DNA from: Halorubrum sp. F4
GTDB lineage: Archaea; Halobacteriota; Halobacteria; Halobacteriales; Haloferacaceae
Assembly (NCBI RefSeq): GCF_027257195.1
Contig: NZ_JAPDFS010000002.1
Span: 464,701 to 528,700 of the forward strand
Length of the DNA: 64,000 nt
Direction: 5' to 3'
The notes below the pieces were generated by a model that did not search any database, was not told the origin of the DNA, and worked only from the letters and a program-made list of their open reading frames with translations. A program made the position numbers and the translations under genes. This document shows positions 46,247 through 54,663 of this stretch, piece by piece (position 1 is the stretch's first letter; the number at the start of each line of letters is the position of its first letter).

Positions 46247-47242
46247 TCAAAGCAGCGTTCGAACCGCCGCCAGCGTCAGCCCGCTCACGACGAGCAGGTG
46301 GACGAACACGGCACCGACCGGCGCGAGGCCGACCGCCCGAAGCTCGCGAACCCGGATCGAGAGCCCGAGCCCCACGAACGCGACGAGGAAGAGCCCGTCG
46401 GAGGTCGCGGTGATGGATTCGATCGCGGCGGGCGAGAGGAATCCGCCGTTGGCGATCGCGGCGACGAGCAGGAAGCCGAGCAGGAACTTCGGGAACTCCG
46501 CCCACAGCTCGCGGGCCTCCGGGTCCGTCGCGGAACGCGCCGCGTACGCGACCGAGTAGGCGATGGCGACGCCGCCCAGAAGCGAGTTTCGCGCGAGCTT
46601 CGTCACCGTCGCCCACTGGCCCGCCTCGACCGAGTGGGCGAACCCCGCGGCCGCGACCGGTCCGGTCGAGAACATGCTCAAGCCCGCCCACACGCCGAAC
46701 TGTCGACCGGTGAGCCCGAGCCACTCGCCCGCCAGCGGGAACGCCACGAGCGTGACCGCGTCGAAGAGCAGGACCGTCGCGGCCGCGTACGTGAGCGCAG
46801 CGCCGCGCGCCTCCAGCACCCGGCCGACGGCCACGACGGCGGAGACGCCGCAGACGCTCGCGCCCGCCGCCAGAAGGGACGGCGTCGTTCCCTCGATCCG
46901 GAAGACGCCGCGAGCGATCGCCTCCGAGAGCAGGAGACCGCCGGCGACGACGACGACCACCAGGCCGATGACCGTCGGACCGGCCGCCACCAGCTCCTCG
47001 ATCGCGATCGCGGCGCCGAGGAGGACGATCCCGGTCTCCAACGCGAGCTTGTGAAGGGACACTCCCGGCTCGGCGACCGCGGGCGTTCCAGCGGTGTTCG
47101 CCACGGCGACGCCCAGGGCGACCGCGACGACGAGCGGCTGGAGGCCCGGGACCATCGCACCGAGCAGCGTCGCGAGCAGCGCGCCGCCGCCGAGCAACAA
47201 CATCCCCGGAACGTACGGGCCGAGGTCGTCGAGAACCGTCAT
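46247..47242 (-). CDS. YeiH/UPF0324-type transporter
   Basis: 331 residues with about ten hydrophobic helices covering most of the chain. The features GVAVANTAGTP, LLAAGASVCGVSAVVAVGRV and GNGGFLSP-like ANGGFLSPAA match the putative sulfate exporter (YeiH) family. Substrate is unproven. The ATG at 47242 overlaps the stop of a 47-residue microprotein (TGATG), so the two are translated together. The start chosen is the first Met of a hydrophobic N-terminus. Confidence 0.85.
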   Translation of the reverse strand: MTVLDDLGPYVPGMLLLGGGALLATLLGAMVPGLQPLVVAVALGVAVANTAGTPAVAEPGVSLHKLALETGIVLLGAAIAIEELVAAGPTVIGLVVVVVAGGLLLSEAIARGVFRIEGTTPSLLAAGASVCGVSAVVAVGRVLEARGAALTYAAATVLLFDAVTLVAFPLAGEWLGLTGRQFGVWAGLSMFSTGPVAAAGFAHSVEAGQWATVTKLARNSLLGGVAIAYSVAYAARSATDPEARELWAEFPKFLLGFLLVAAIANGGFLSPAAIESITATSDGLFLVAFVGLGLSIRVRELRAVGLAPVGAVFVHLLVVSGLTLAAVRTLL

Positions 47243-47385
47243 CAGAAGGGCTGGATCACGAGGTGGACCGCGACGACCGCGAGGCCCAAGAGGAGTGCCT
47301 GCCAGCCGCGGTCGAGAGCCTGCCAACGGCGGGCGAGACGCGTGCCCTCGACGCCCCCCGAGCCGTCACCGTTCTCGTCGGTCAT
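47242..47385 (-). CDS. 47-residue single-helix microprotein coupled to the YeiH-type transporter
   Basis: The frame from ATG at 47385 encodes a polar N-terminus (MTDENGDGSGGVEG), a basic/aromatic stretch (RRWQALDRGWQ) and one transmembrane helix (ALLLGLAVVAVHLVI), ending QPF. The stop overlaps the transporter ATG as TGATG. Codon use and the overlap indicate a real gene. A role as an accessory subunit of the transporter is inferred from coupling only. Confidence 0.75.
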   Translation of the reverse strand: MTDENGDGSGGVEGTRLARRWQALDRGWQALLLGLAVVAVHLVIQPF

Positions 47386-47479
47386 ACGGAAGCGGATCCG
47401 CACGTCGGCGTCTTACGAGTGTCGCTCGACGGGGGGATCGCCGGAAACCGGTTCGGGATCGTTCGGCCGGTCGGATCGA

Positions 47480-48943
47480 TCAGTCGCTCGCCTCGATGGC
47501 GGTCGAGGCGTTCTCGGAGGCGGTCGTCTCGTCTCCGTCGGCGCTCTCGTCGAGCTCGCTGCTCTCGTCTCCACCGCTCTCGCCGTCCTCGCTGCTCTCG
47601 TCGAGCTCAAGGCGGGGGAAGTTGTCGATCGTCGCCGCGCGGAACGCCTCCTCGTCGAAGGAGTACTCCGCATCGAGGAACTCGAGAACGGTCCGGGTGT
47701 CGACCATGGCGTTCTTCAGCGCGGTCGACGCGCCGGGCGACGGCGTGATGTTGAATAAGATCCCGTCGCCGTGGATCTTCGCTTCGCCCATGTCGAGGTC
47801 CTTCGACTCGGTGTCGACGATCTGCGGGCGGACCCCGCCGTACCCCTTCGCGCGGTCGATGTCCCCGACGTCGACGCTCGGGACGACCTTCTGGACGTGC
47901 GGAAGGAAGGTGCGCTTCCCGACGACCGGCAGGTCGTACACCAGGTTCCGGACCACGTACGGGAACAGGATCCTGTCGGCGAGGATGTTCGTGTAGCTCA
48001 GGAACGACGACGGGGTGAAGCCGAACACGTCCGCGAAGTCGCCGACCGTCGAGAGCTCGCCGCGCTCGAGCGCGGGAACGAGCTTCGCGGTCGGGCCGAA
48101 CCGAGTGACGCTCGCGTCGTGGACGTCGGCGTCGCCGTGGACCGCGGCGAAGGGCAGCTTCTTCATCTGGAGCGTGTACACCTTCCCGTTCAACAGGTCG
48201 TCGGCGAGGAAGAAGCTCCCCGCGACGGGCAGAAGCGACATGTCCTCGCCGTAGCCCATCTCCTGGGCGAACTGGAGGCTGTGTGAGCCGGCGGCGACGG
48301 CGACCGCGTCGGCCGCGAAGTCGCCGTCGTCGGTCTCGACGGTGAACCCCTCATCGCCCTCGTCGACGTTCGTCACCGTCGTGCCGAGGTGGACCGAGAC
48401 GCCGTCCTCGATGCGGGCCGCCTCGACGAACGACTCCGCGATCATGCCGTAATCGAGGACGTAGCCGTCGGGGGTCTGGAGCGCGAGCAGCTCCGTGTCG
48501 GGGTCGCGTCCCTCGACGACCTTCGGCTCGATCTCCGCGATCTCCTCGCGCCCGATCGGTTCGAGTTTGGGGAAGAGCTCGCCGAACCCCTCGTCGTGGT
48601 AGCGGGCTTCGAGCTCCGCGACCTCCTCCTCGCCGACCGCGAGCACCATCTTGCTGCGCTTGCTGTGCATCTCGCGGTCGGGGTCGACGTTCTCGAGGTA
48701 CCCCGCGAGCAGCTCCGCTCCCTCCTTGACCTCCTCGGCCTTCTCGAGCGTGTAGTTCGTCTCGATGTCGCCGAAGTGGAGCGTCTGGGAGTTGTTCGTG
48801 TGGTGGGAGTTCACCGCCGCGATCTCGGGTTCCTTCTCGATCAACGTGACGTCGTCGACGTCGGTGAACTTCGAGACCGTGTACAGCAGCGATGCCCCGC
48901 TTATCCCCCCGCCGATAACGATGAGATCTGTGTGGTCGGACAT
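47480..48943 (-). CDS. mqo: Malate:quinone oxidoreductase-like FAD enzyme
   Basis: 487 residues. An N-terminal FAD fold (LIVIGGGISGASLLYTV) is followed by TNNSQTLHFGDIETNY (typical of Mqo) and VAVAAGSHSLQFAQEMGYG. In Haloarchaea such proteins replace NAD malate dehydrogenase in membrane-linked malate oxidation. The last 55 residues are an acidic/Ser tail. LHGO-type 2-hydroxyglutarate oxidases are a close alternative. Its start is 52 nt from the HD gene stop. Confidence 0.82.
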   Translation of the reverse strand: MSDHTDLIVIGGGISGASLLYTVSKFTDVDDVTLIEKEPEIAAVNSHHTNNSQTLHFGDIETNYTLEKAEEVKEGAELLAGYLENVDPDREMHSKRSKMVLAVGEEEVAELEARYHDEGFGELFPKLEPIGREEIAEIEPKVVEGRDPDTELLALQTPDGYVLDYGMIAESFVEAARIEDGVSVHLGTTVTNVDEGDEGFTVETDDGDFAADAVAVAAGSHSLQFAQEMGYGEDMSLLPVAGSFFLADDLLNGKVYTLQMKKLPFAAVHGDADVHDASVTRFGPTAKLVPALERGELSTVGDFADVFGFTPSSFLSYTNILADRILFPYVVRNLVYDLPVVGKRTFLPHVQKVVPSVDVGDIDRAKGYGGVRPQIVDTESKDLDMGEAKIHGDGILFNITPSPGASTALKNAMVDTRTVLEFLDAEYSFDEEAFRAATIDNFPRLELDESSEDGESGGDESSELDESADGDETTASENASTAIEASD

Positions 48944-48994
48944 GCGTGAGGCTCCGTCTCACGGAATCTACTGGATCGGGAGTTAACTGACTTG

Positions 48995-49732
48995 CTATTC
49001 CGCTCCGTCGGAGTCGCCTCCTTCCGGTGTGGCGGATCGGGCCCGAACCGTCCGATATCGCGCCCGAAGCCGCTCGAAGAGCGCTCGTCCGGTCCCCGTC
49101 CGGAGACGGGACTCCGTCGTCGCGAAGAACTCCTCGAGCGCGTCGTACTCCGCGAACGCCTCGGGCTTTCCGTCCGCAGGATCGTACCGGTCCTCGCGCT
49201 CGTAGAGGACCGCCTGGAGGCAGGTGTCGAGCAGGTCGCACTCCTTGACGAGGACGGCCTCGGGCGTCTCGCGCGCCTCGTACGCCTCCCACGCGTCCCG
49301 GACGTCGTCGGGGAGCGGCCCCGCGAGGTCGACCATCGCGGCGCGTTCGGTCGCCTCCTTGCTCGCGTGGTCGACTCGATCGGCCGTCGAGTCCGCGCGC
49401 GTCGCCACGTCGCCCGTCTCCGCCTCGGCGACGTCGTGGACGACCGCGAGCCGGAGCGCGCGGTCGAGGTCGACGCCGGGAAGGTCCTCGCGGAACCGGT
49501 CGCCGAGCGCCAAGACGAGATACGCGACGCCCCACGTGTGCGCGGCGACCGACTCCGGGGCGTCGACGCCGCGGAGCTGCCACCCGGTTCGGCCCTCGTC
49601 CTTGAGCGCGTACGCCCCGAGGATCGCGTCGATGGCGGCGTCAGTGTCGTCTGCGGCGCCAGTGTCGTCTGCGGCGTCAGTGTCGTCTACGGCGTCCGGA
49701 TCTCCCGTGTCATCCGAGTCCTCCGCGTCCAT
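48995..49732 (-). CDS. HD-domain phosphohydrolase
   Basis: 245 residues. The HD motif is split as AAHTWGVAYLVLAL and VVHDVAEAETGD (His-Asp), with a further Asp in EYDALEEFF. The layout fits the HDDC2/YfbR 5'-nucleotidase group. The N-terminal 25 residues repeat DDTDAA-like units, encoded by three 18-bp tandem copies. The start ATG is 3 nt after the stop of the phosphoribosyltransferase gene. Confidence 0.85.
   Translation of the reverse strand: MDAEDSDDTGDPDAVDDTDAADDTGAADDTDAAIDAILGAYALKDEGRTGWQLRGVDAPESVAAHTWGVAYLVLALGDRFREDLPGVDLDRALRLAVVHDVAEAETGDVATRADSTADRVDHASKEATERAAMVDLAGPLPDDVRDAWEAYEARETPEAVLVKECDLLDTCLQAVLYEREDRYDPADGKPEAFAEYDALEEFFATTESRLRTGTGRALFERLRARYRTVRARSATPEGGDSDGAE
49643..49696. 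repeat. Three 18-bp tandem repeats in the HD gene
   Basis: AGTGTCGTCTGCGGCGNC occurs three times head to tail (49643, 49661, 49679) with one or two substitutions. It encodes the DDTDAA-type repeated acidic N-terminus of the HD protein and can vary in number without frameshift. Confidence 0.85.
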
Positions 49733-49735
49733 CAC

Positions 49736-50431
49736 TCACTCCGCGAGCGTCCAGGTCCCCTCGCCGACCGCCTCGATCACCTCGCGACGCTCCATCTCCG
49801 CGAGCACCTCGTCGAGTCGTCCGGGCTGGGCGACCTCCATTTCGATTCGACCGACGCCGTGGTCCGCCTCGAGGTGGTGTCGGACCGCCTCGCGGTCGAA
49901 CGTCGTCGCGTCGACGCGATCCATCGCGCCCGCGATGATGTCGATCATGTCCTCGATGAAGTTCCACGGGTAGACCACCCACGTCCACGTCTCGAGCCGC
50001 TCGCCGACGAAGTCGGGGTCGAACTCGGAGGTGTCGAGCAACTGGAGCGTCGCGGTGCGGACCGTGGCCGCGTCGCGCTCCTCGACGTACTCCTCGGCGC
50101 GGCGGATCGAGCCGCCGGTGTCGGCGATGTCGTCGATGATCAACACGTCCTTGTCCTCGACGCTTCCCTCCGGCATCGGGTAGCGGATCTGCGGCTCGTC
50201 CGCCTTGTCGGCCGCGCCGACGTAGTGTTCCATCTTGAGGCTCGTCAGGTCGTCGAGACCGAGGAAGTCACAGATACAGCGACCCGCGAACCAGCCGCCT
50301 CGAGCGAGCGCGACGACGACGTCGGGTTCGAAGTCCGCGCGTTTCACCTCGTTCGAGACGTTCCGACAGAGCCCGTAGATGTACTCCCAGTTGGTCACGG
50401 TACAGTCGAAGTCGTCCGGGAGATCGCTCAT
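49736..50431 (-). CDS. Phosphoribosyltransferase
   Basis: 231 residues. The PRPP motif VLIIDDIADTGGSIRRA is clear, with VVVALARGGWFAGR upstream as the PRTase hood. The C-terminal 60 residues (EAVRHHLEADHGVGRI) are extra and may form a wHTH-like tail. The base substrate is unknown; haloarchaeal genes of this type are often annotated as xanthine or hypoxanthine PRTases. The HD gene follows by 3 nt, suggesting joint nucleotide metabolism. Confidence 0.85.
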   Translation of the reverse strand: MSDLPDDFDCTVTNWEYIYGLCRNVSNEVKRADFEPDVVVALARGGWFAGRCICDFLGLDDLTSLKMEHYVGAADKADEPQIRYPMPEGSVEDKDVLIIDDIADTGGSIRRAEEYVEERDAATVRTATLQLLDTSEFDPDFVGERLETWTWVVYPWNFIEDMIDIIAGAMDRVDATTFDREAVRHHLEADHGVGRIEMEVAQPGRLDEVLAEMERREVIEAVGEGTWTLAE

Positions 50432-50579
50432 ACGTCGGGAGTCGCCCGCGCGAGCATAAGGGTTTGTGGAACCGCGGTCGTCCGTAGCCGTCGACCGCAC
50501 GCGCCGTCCCGTCGCCGCCGTACCCTCGCGTCCGCCCGTGCCGACACGATTTAGGTGGCCCGCCCGCAACGACCCGCTA

Positions 50580-52067
50580 ATGAGCACACGGACCGCGAGT
50601 GAGGAGCGGGCGGTCGTGATCGGGCTGGAGGTCCACGTCCAGCTCGAGACCGACACCAAGGTCTTCTGTGGCTGTTCGACGGAGCCGGCCGAGGACGAGG
50701 AGCCGAACACGCGCACCTGTCCGACCTGTCTCGGGCTGCCCGGCGCGCTGCCGGTTCTCAACGAGGCCGCCGTCGAGAGCGCGGTGAAGATCGGGAAGGC
50801 GCTCGACGCCGACATCCCCGAGACGACCACGTTCCACCGGAAGAACTACTACTACCCCGACCTGCCGAAGAACTTCCAGCTCACCCAGTACGACGCGCCG
50901 ATCTGCCAGTCCGGCGAGCTCGAGGTGTCCGTCGACGGCGAGCGCCGCACCATCGGGATCACGCGCGCGCACCTCGAGGAGGACCCGGGCAGCATCCAGC
51001 ACGCGGGCGGCTCCATCGAGTCGGCGACCCACACGCTCGTGAACTACAACCGCGCGGGGACGCCGCTCATGGAGGTCGTCACCGAGCCCGACTTCCGGTC
51101 GCCGGCGGAGACTCGCGCGTTCCTGGCGAAGCTCGAGGAGGTGCTCGAGTACCTCGGCGTCTTCGACGCGACGCGGGACGGAAGCCTCCGCGTCGACGCC
51201 AACGTCTCGCTCGTCGACGCCGACGAGGTGGCCGAGGACGGATCGGTCCCCGAGTCGGTCCTCGCCGACGCCAACCGCGCCGAGGTGAAGAACATCTCGA
51301 GTCACAGGGGCGCGGAGAAGGCGCTCGCCTACGAGATCACCCGCCAGCGCAACGTGCTCCGGCGCGGCCGCGAGATCGAACAGGAGACCCGCCACTGGGA
51401 CGAGGCGCGCGGCGTCACCGTCTCGATGCGCTCGAAGGAGGCCGAGAAGGACTACCGCTACTTCCGGGAGGCGGACCTCCCCGCCCTGGAGGTGGCCGAC
51501 TGGAAGGAACGGATCCCGATCCCCGAGCTGCCCGACGCCCGCCGCGAGCGCTTCCGCGAGGAGTACGGCCTCGACGGGGAGGCCGCCTCGAAGCTGACCT
51601 CGACGAAGGAGGTCGCCGACTTCTTCGAGGACGTCGCCGGCGAGTACGACCCCGAACTGGCGGCGACGTGGGTCGCCGACAACCTGCTCGGCGAGCTCAA
51701 CTACCGCGAGCTGGATATCACGGACGTGACCGACCGCCTTGACGAGTTCAAACGACTGGTCGAGCTGGTCGACGCGGGGGAGGTGACGACGAAGAACGCC
51801 GAGGAGGTCGTCCTCCGCGAGATGCTCGACGAGGGCGACGACCCCGACGCCGTGATCGACCGCGAGGAACTCGGGAAGGCCGGGGCCGGCGAGGTCGAGA
51901 CCGCGGTCGACGCCGCCATCGACGACAACCCGGAGGCGGTCGCGGACTACCACGACGGCGACGACGGCGCGATCAACTTCCTCGTCGGACAGGTGATGCA
52001 GGCCACCGGCGGGAGCGCCGACCCCGGCCAGGTCAACGGACTCCTCCGCGAGCGGCTGGACGGGTAA
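50580..52067 (+). CDS. gatB: Asp/Glu-tRNA amidotransferase subunit B
   Basis: 495 residues. Family signatures are VIGLEVHVQLETDTKVFCGC, NTRTCPTCLGLPGALPVLN, KNYYYPDLPKNFQLTQYD (catalytic kinase site) and VNYNRAGTPLMEVVTEPDF. GatB with GatC and GatA converts Asp-tRNA(Asn) or Glu-tRNA(Gln) to the amide. A and C are not in this window. TATA GATTTAGGTG about 30 nt upstream supports the start ATG at 50580. The C-terminal GatB/YqeY helical domain is present (VMQATGGSADPGQVNGLLRERL, about 470-493). Confidence 0.96.
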   Translation: MSTRTASEERAVVIGLEVHVQLETDTKVFCGCSTEPAEDEEPNTRTCPTCLGLPGALPVLNEAAVESAVKIGKALDADIPETTTFHRKNYYYPDLPKNFQLTQYDAPICQSGELEVSVDGERRTIGITRAHLEEDPGSIQHAGGSIESATHTLVNYNRAGTPLMEVVTEPDFRSPAETRAFLAKLEEVLEYLGVFDATRDGSLRVDANVSLVDADEVAEDGSVPESVLADANRAEVKNISSHRGAEKALAYEITRQRNVLRRGREIEQETRHWDEARGVTVSMRSKEAEKDYRYFREADLPALEVADWKERIPIPELPDARRERFREEYGLDGEAASKLTSTKEVADFFEDVAGEYDPELAATWVADNLLGELNYRELDITDVTDRLDEFKRLVELVDAGEVTTKNAEEVVLREMLDEGDDPDAVIDREELGKAGAGEVETAVDAAIDDNPEAVADYHDGDDGAINFLVGQVMQATGGSADPGQVNGLLRERLDG

Positions 52068-52103
52068 GCGAATGGGGACGCGAGGGGGTTCGGAGATCGA
52101 CGC

Positions 52104-52331
52104 ATGGACGTGACCGTCGACGTCGTCGGCGGCGACGAGGAGGTACACGCCGTCGACGACGACGCGACCTACGCCGACCTGATCCGCGCGGCCGGCTTCC
52201 ACCCCCAGGAGGCGTCGGTCCTCGTCGACGGCGCCCCCGTCCCCGGCGACCGCCCCGTCGACGCCGACCGGGTCCGGCTGCTCCGGCTCGTCAAGGGCGG
52301 AGCGGGCGGCAGGTCGGACCGGGACGCGTGA
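52104..52331 (+). CDS. samp2: SAMP2-like ubiquitin-fold modifier with C-terminal extension
   Basis: 75 residues. The beta-grasp frame MDVTVDVVGGDEE, TYADLIRAAGFHPQEASVLVDG and PVDADRVRLLRLVKGG match archaeal SAMP2, which ends right after the GG (66 residues). Here nine residues (AGGRSDRDA) follow. SAMPs must have a free terminal GG for adenylation by UbaA and for protein conjugation and tRNA thiolation. A processing step or a second GG use would be needed. The TGA overlaps the GTG of the GNAT gene. Confidence 0.82.
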   Translation: MDVTVDVVGGDEEVHAVDDDATYADLIRAAGFHPQEASVLVDGAPVPGDRPVDADRVRLLRLVKGGAGGRSDRDA

Positions 52332-52792
52332 GCGACCGTTCCCCGCCGCACGGCGTCGACGTCGAGGCCGCGACCCCCGACGACCGGATCGACGTCCTCC
52401 GCGTGCTCGACGCCGCGATGCTCGAGACCGACGCCGACGGCCTCGTCGACCGGATCGACGCCGGGGACGTTCTCGTCGCCCGCTTCGAGCGCACCGGTTC
52501 GGTCCTCGGGGCGCTGGTGGCGACCCGCCCGGAGCCGGGACGTCGCCACGTCGACGCGGTCGCGGTCAGGCGGGCGCGACGCGGCAGGGGGATCGGGTCC
52601 GCGCTCGTCGCCGGCGCGGTTCGGGCCGCCGAGTCGGACCCGGAGACCGATCGCGTCACCGCGGCGTTCGACGCGGAGTTGGCGGGGTTCTACGCGGACC
52701 TCGGGTTCGCGGTCGAGTCAGCGGGGGACGCCGGGGACGGCCGACTCTCCGGTCGACGGGAGCTCGGAGACCCGATCGACGAGACGGGCTGA
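52328..52792 (+). CDS. GNAT N-acetyltransferase
   Basis: 154 residues, GTG start overlapping the SAMP2-like stop (GTGA). Motif A RRARRGRGIGSALVAGAVR is the acetyl-CoA pyrophosphate loop, followed by AGFYADLGFAVES, the fourth helix region. Substrate is unknown. The 4-nt overlap with the SAMP2 gene implies co-translation and maybe lysine acetylation related to modifier biology (inference). Its stop lies in the first unit of a 25-bp tandem repeat. Confidence 0.85.
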   Translation: MSDRSPPHGVDVEAATPDDRIDVLRVLDAAMLETDADGLVDRIDAGDVLVARFERTGSVLGALVATRPEPGRRHVDAVAVRRARRGRGIGSALVAGAVRAAESDPETDRVTAAFDAELAGFYADLGFAVESAGDAGDGRLSGRRELGDPIDETG

Positions 52793-52856
52793 CTCTCACG
52801 CCGGCGAGAAGGACTGACTCTCACGCCGGCGAGAAGGACTGACTCTCACGCCGGCG
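52788..52856. repeat. 25-bp tandem repeat, 2.8 copies
   Basis: Units starting at 52788, 52813 and 52838, consensus ACTGACTCTCACGCCGGCGAGAAGG, the last incomplete. The first unit holds the stop codon of the GNAT gene. They include a CGCCGGCG palindrome. No spacers are present, so not CRISPR. Confidence 0.9.
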
Positions 52857-52924
52857 GAACCGGGCGACGTCGACCGTCGTCCGGTTCCCGATCGTTTTAT
52901 CCTCGGACCGGGCGGCCGATCCGC

Positions 52925-53371
52925 ATGAACCGGCCCCGACTCGATACCGACACCGACGCGGGACTGCTCCTCCGGCGCGGGGGCGCCGTCGTCGTCGACG
53001 CGATGCTCGTCGGGCTCCTCCTCGGGCTCGCCGGGGTCGCGCTCTCGCTTCTCGCCGGCGTCGCCCCGCTCTCGGGACGATGGACCTTCCCGATCGCGTA
53101 CCTCGGCTACCACGTCGCCCTCGAGGGCCTTTTCGCACGGACGCCCGGCAAGGGGCTCCTCGGGCTCGTCGTTCTCGAACGCGACGGGTCGTCGTGTGGT
53201 CCCCGGGCGGCACTCGTCCGAAACCTGCTCCGCCTCGTCGACGGCGCGGCCTTCTACCTGGTCGGAGCCGCGGTCGTCGCCCTCACCGACGGCGACCGGC
53301 GGGTCGGCGACCACGTCGCGGGGACGCGAGTCGTGCGCGACGGAGACCGAGCGGGCCGGATCGAGAGCTGA
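52925..53371 (+). CDS. RDD family membrane protein
   Basis: 148 residues. An RRGGAVVVDAMLVG segment (Arg-Asp pair typical of RDD) begins the first helix; three hydrophobic helices follow, with GLFARTPGKGLLGLVVL (TPGK loop) and RRVGDHVAGTRVV at the end, both RDD hallmarks. Function unproven; RDD proteins have been linked to small-ion transport in some halophiles. TATA CGTTTTATCC (about 52892) sits about 30 nt before the ATG. Confidence 0.85.
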   Translation: MNRPRLDTDTDAGLLLRRGGAVVVDAMLVGLLLGLAGVALSLLAGVAPLSGRWTFPIAYLGYHVALEGLFARTPGKGLLGLVVLERDGSSCGPRAALVRNLLRLVDGAAFYLVGAAVVALTDGDRRVGDHVAGTRVVRDGDRAGRIES

Positions 53372-53412
53372 ACGGGTCGAAAAGGACGGGTCGTTTCGAG
53401 GAGGCCGGCCGC

Positions 53413-53877
53413 CTACTGCTTCCCGAAGCGCTCGTCGAAGACGGCGACTACCCGGCGTTCGATCTCGTCGCGGATCTCCCGGACCTCCTCGATCGGGCGC
53501 TCGCCGGGGTCGTCGAGGTCCCAGTCGTCGGTGTCCACGCCCGGAAGCTCCAGCGTCGAACACCCCATCGTCGCGACGAAGTCGGACGCCGCGAGCGTCG
53601 TCTCCGAGACGTGTCGAGGGGTCCGTCCGTTCACGTCGAGGCCGACCTCCGCGAGCGCCTCGACGACCACGTCGTGGACCTCGTCGGCGGGAGCCGTCCC
53701 GCCGGTGACGATCTCGACTGCGTCCTCGAGCCCGCGTTCGGCGCGTTCGCGCTCCGCGAACGCCGTGGCCATCTGGCTGCGGCCGGCGTTCCGCACGCAC
53801 ATGAACGTGAGCGTCGTCGGTTCGGCGTCGCCGCCGGTCGGTTCCGTATCGTCGTCCGCGGTGTCAGTGGATGTCAT
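53413..53877 (-). CDS. Low-Mr phosphatase/arsenate reductase-type protein
   Basis: 154 residues. The P-loop FMCVRNAGRSQMA carries the catalytic Cys and Arg (CxxNxxRS variant with CVRNAGRS), and the general-acid Asp lies in WDLDDPGERP. Either protein-tyrosine or arsenate reductase activity is possible; no arsR or acr3 gene is near. It has a polar 20-residue lead. The phosphate operon comes next on the same strand, 78 nt away. Confidence 0.83.
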   Translation of the reverse strand: MTSTDTADDDTEPTGGDAEPTTLTFMCVRNAGRSQMATAFAERERAERGLEDAVEIVTGGTAPADEVHDVVVEALAEVGLDVNGRTPRHVSETTLAASDFVATMGCSTLELPGVDTDDWDLDDPGERPIEEVREIRDEIERRVVAVFDERFGKQ

Positions 53878-53912
53878 GGCGTCCTCCCGGTGTCGTGCGG
53901 CGTCGGTTCGGC

Positions 53913-53983
53913 AGATCGGTTCGTCGCCGCCTCGGTAGATCAGTTCGTCGCCCGCTCAGTAGATCAGTTCGTCGTCGTTCTCG
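53913..53983. repeat. 24-bp tandem repeat across the phoU stop
   Basis: Units start at 53913, 53937 and 53961 (consensus AGATCAGTTCGTCGCCGCCTCGGT, the last short). The phoU stop codon lies at 53956-53958 in the second unit, so downstream copies look like duplicated 3' ends of phoU. Confidence 0.75.
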
Positions 53984-54663
53984 ACCATGTACAGCGTTCG
54001 GGCGGCGATGTTGACCGCGTGGTCGCCCACGCGCTCGATGTCCCGTATCGCCAGCAGCGCGCGGGAGACGTCGTCGATCGCGGCGGCCAGCTCGTCGGCC
54101 TCCGTCTCGACGTTCCGGTCCGCTCCGGCCGCCTCGACCCGCGCGCGGTCGGCCTCGAGCAGGTCGCGGACGACCGCCTCGCTCGCCCGCCGACAGCGCT
54201 CGTCCAGGTCGTCGTCGCGAGCGGCGACCGCTCGACACGCCTCGGGATCGCTCGTCTCGTAGGCGGCAACCGCGTCGGCGACCATGTCGCCGGCGGCGTG
54301 GCCGATTTTCCGGAACTCGACCGCGGGGTGGAGTCCGCCGTCGTCGCCGCCGTAGCCGGCGAGGTTGGTCGCGAGGTCGGCGACGCGTTCGAGGTCGGTG
54401 ATCACCTTGAACGAGGCCGTCACCAGCCGGAGGTCGCCCGCGACCGGCTGCTGGAGCGCGAGCAGTTGGGTACACTCCTCCTCGAGTTCGAGGTAGCGCT
54501 CGTTGACCTCGTGGTCGCCCTCGATCACGTCCTGCGCGAGGTCGCCGTCGCCGGTCTCGGCCGCCTCGATCGCGGCGTCGTACCGCTCGAGGACGAGGTC
54601 GCCCATGCCGACGACGTCCTCGCTGAGGTCCTCGAGCCACTTTTGGTAGTTCTCTCTGGGCAT
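53956..54663 (-). CDS. phoU: Phosphate uptake regulator PhoU
   Basis: 235 residues, two three-helix bundles. Signatures include AGDLRLVTASFKVITDLERVADLA and LLAIRDIERVGDHAVNIA, the paired E-R-x-x-D metal-binding motifs. PhoU restrains Pst uptake and sensor signalling when phosphate is ample. It abuts the pstB stop (no gap), and is last in the operon. The start is ATG at 54663. Confidence 0.95.
   Translation of the reverse strand: MPRENYQKWLEDLSEDVVGMGDLVLERYDAAIEAAETGDGDLAQDVIEGDHEVNERYLELEEECTQLLALQQPVAGDLRLVTASFKVITDLERVADLATNLAGYGGDDGGLHPAVEFRKIGHAAGDMVADAVAAYETSDPEACRAVAARDDDLDERCRRASEAVVRDLLEADRARVEAAGADRNVETEADELAAAIDDVSRALLAIRDIERVGDHAVNIAARTLYMVENDDELIY

Noticed and set aside
52788..52856. 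CRISPR-like direct repeats
   Set aside because: Units are contiguous with no spacers and only about three copies, with no cas genes near.
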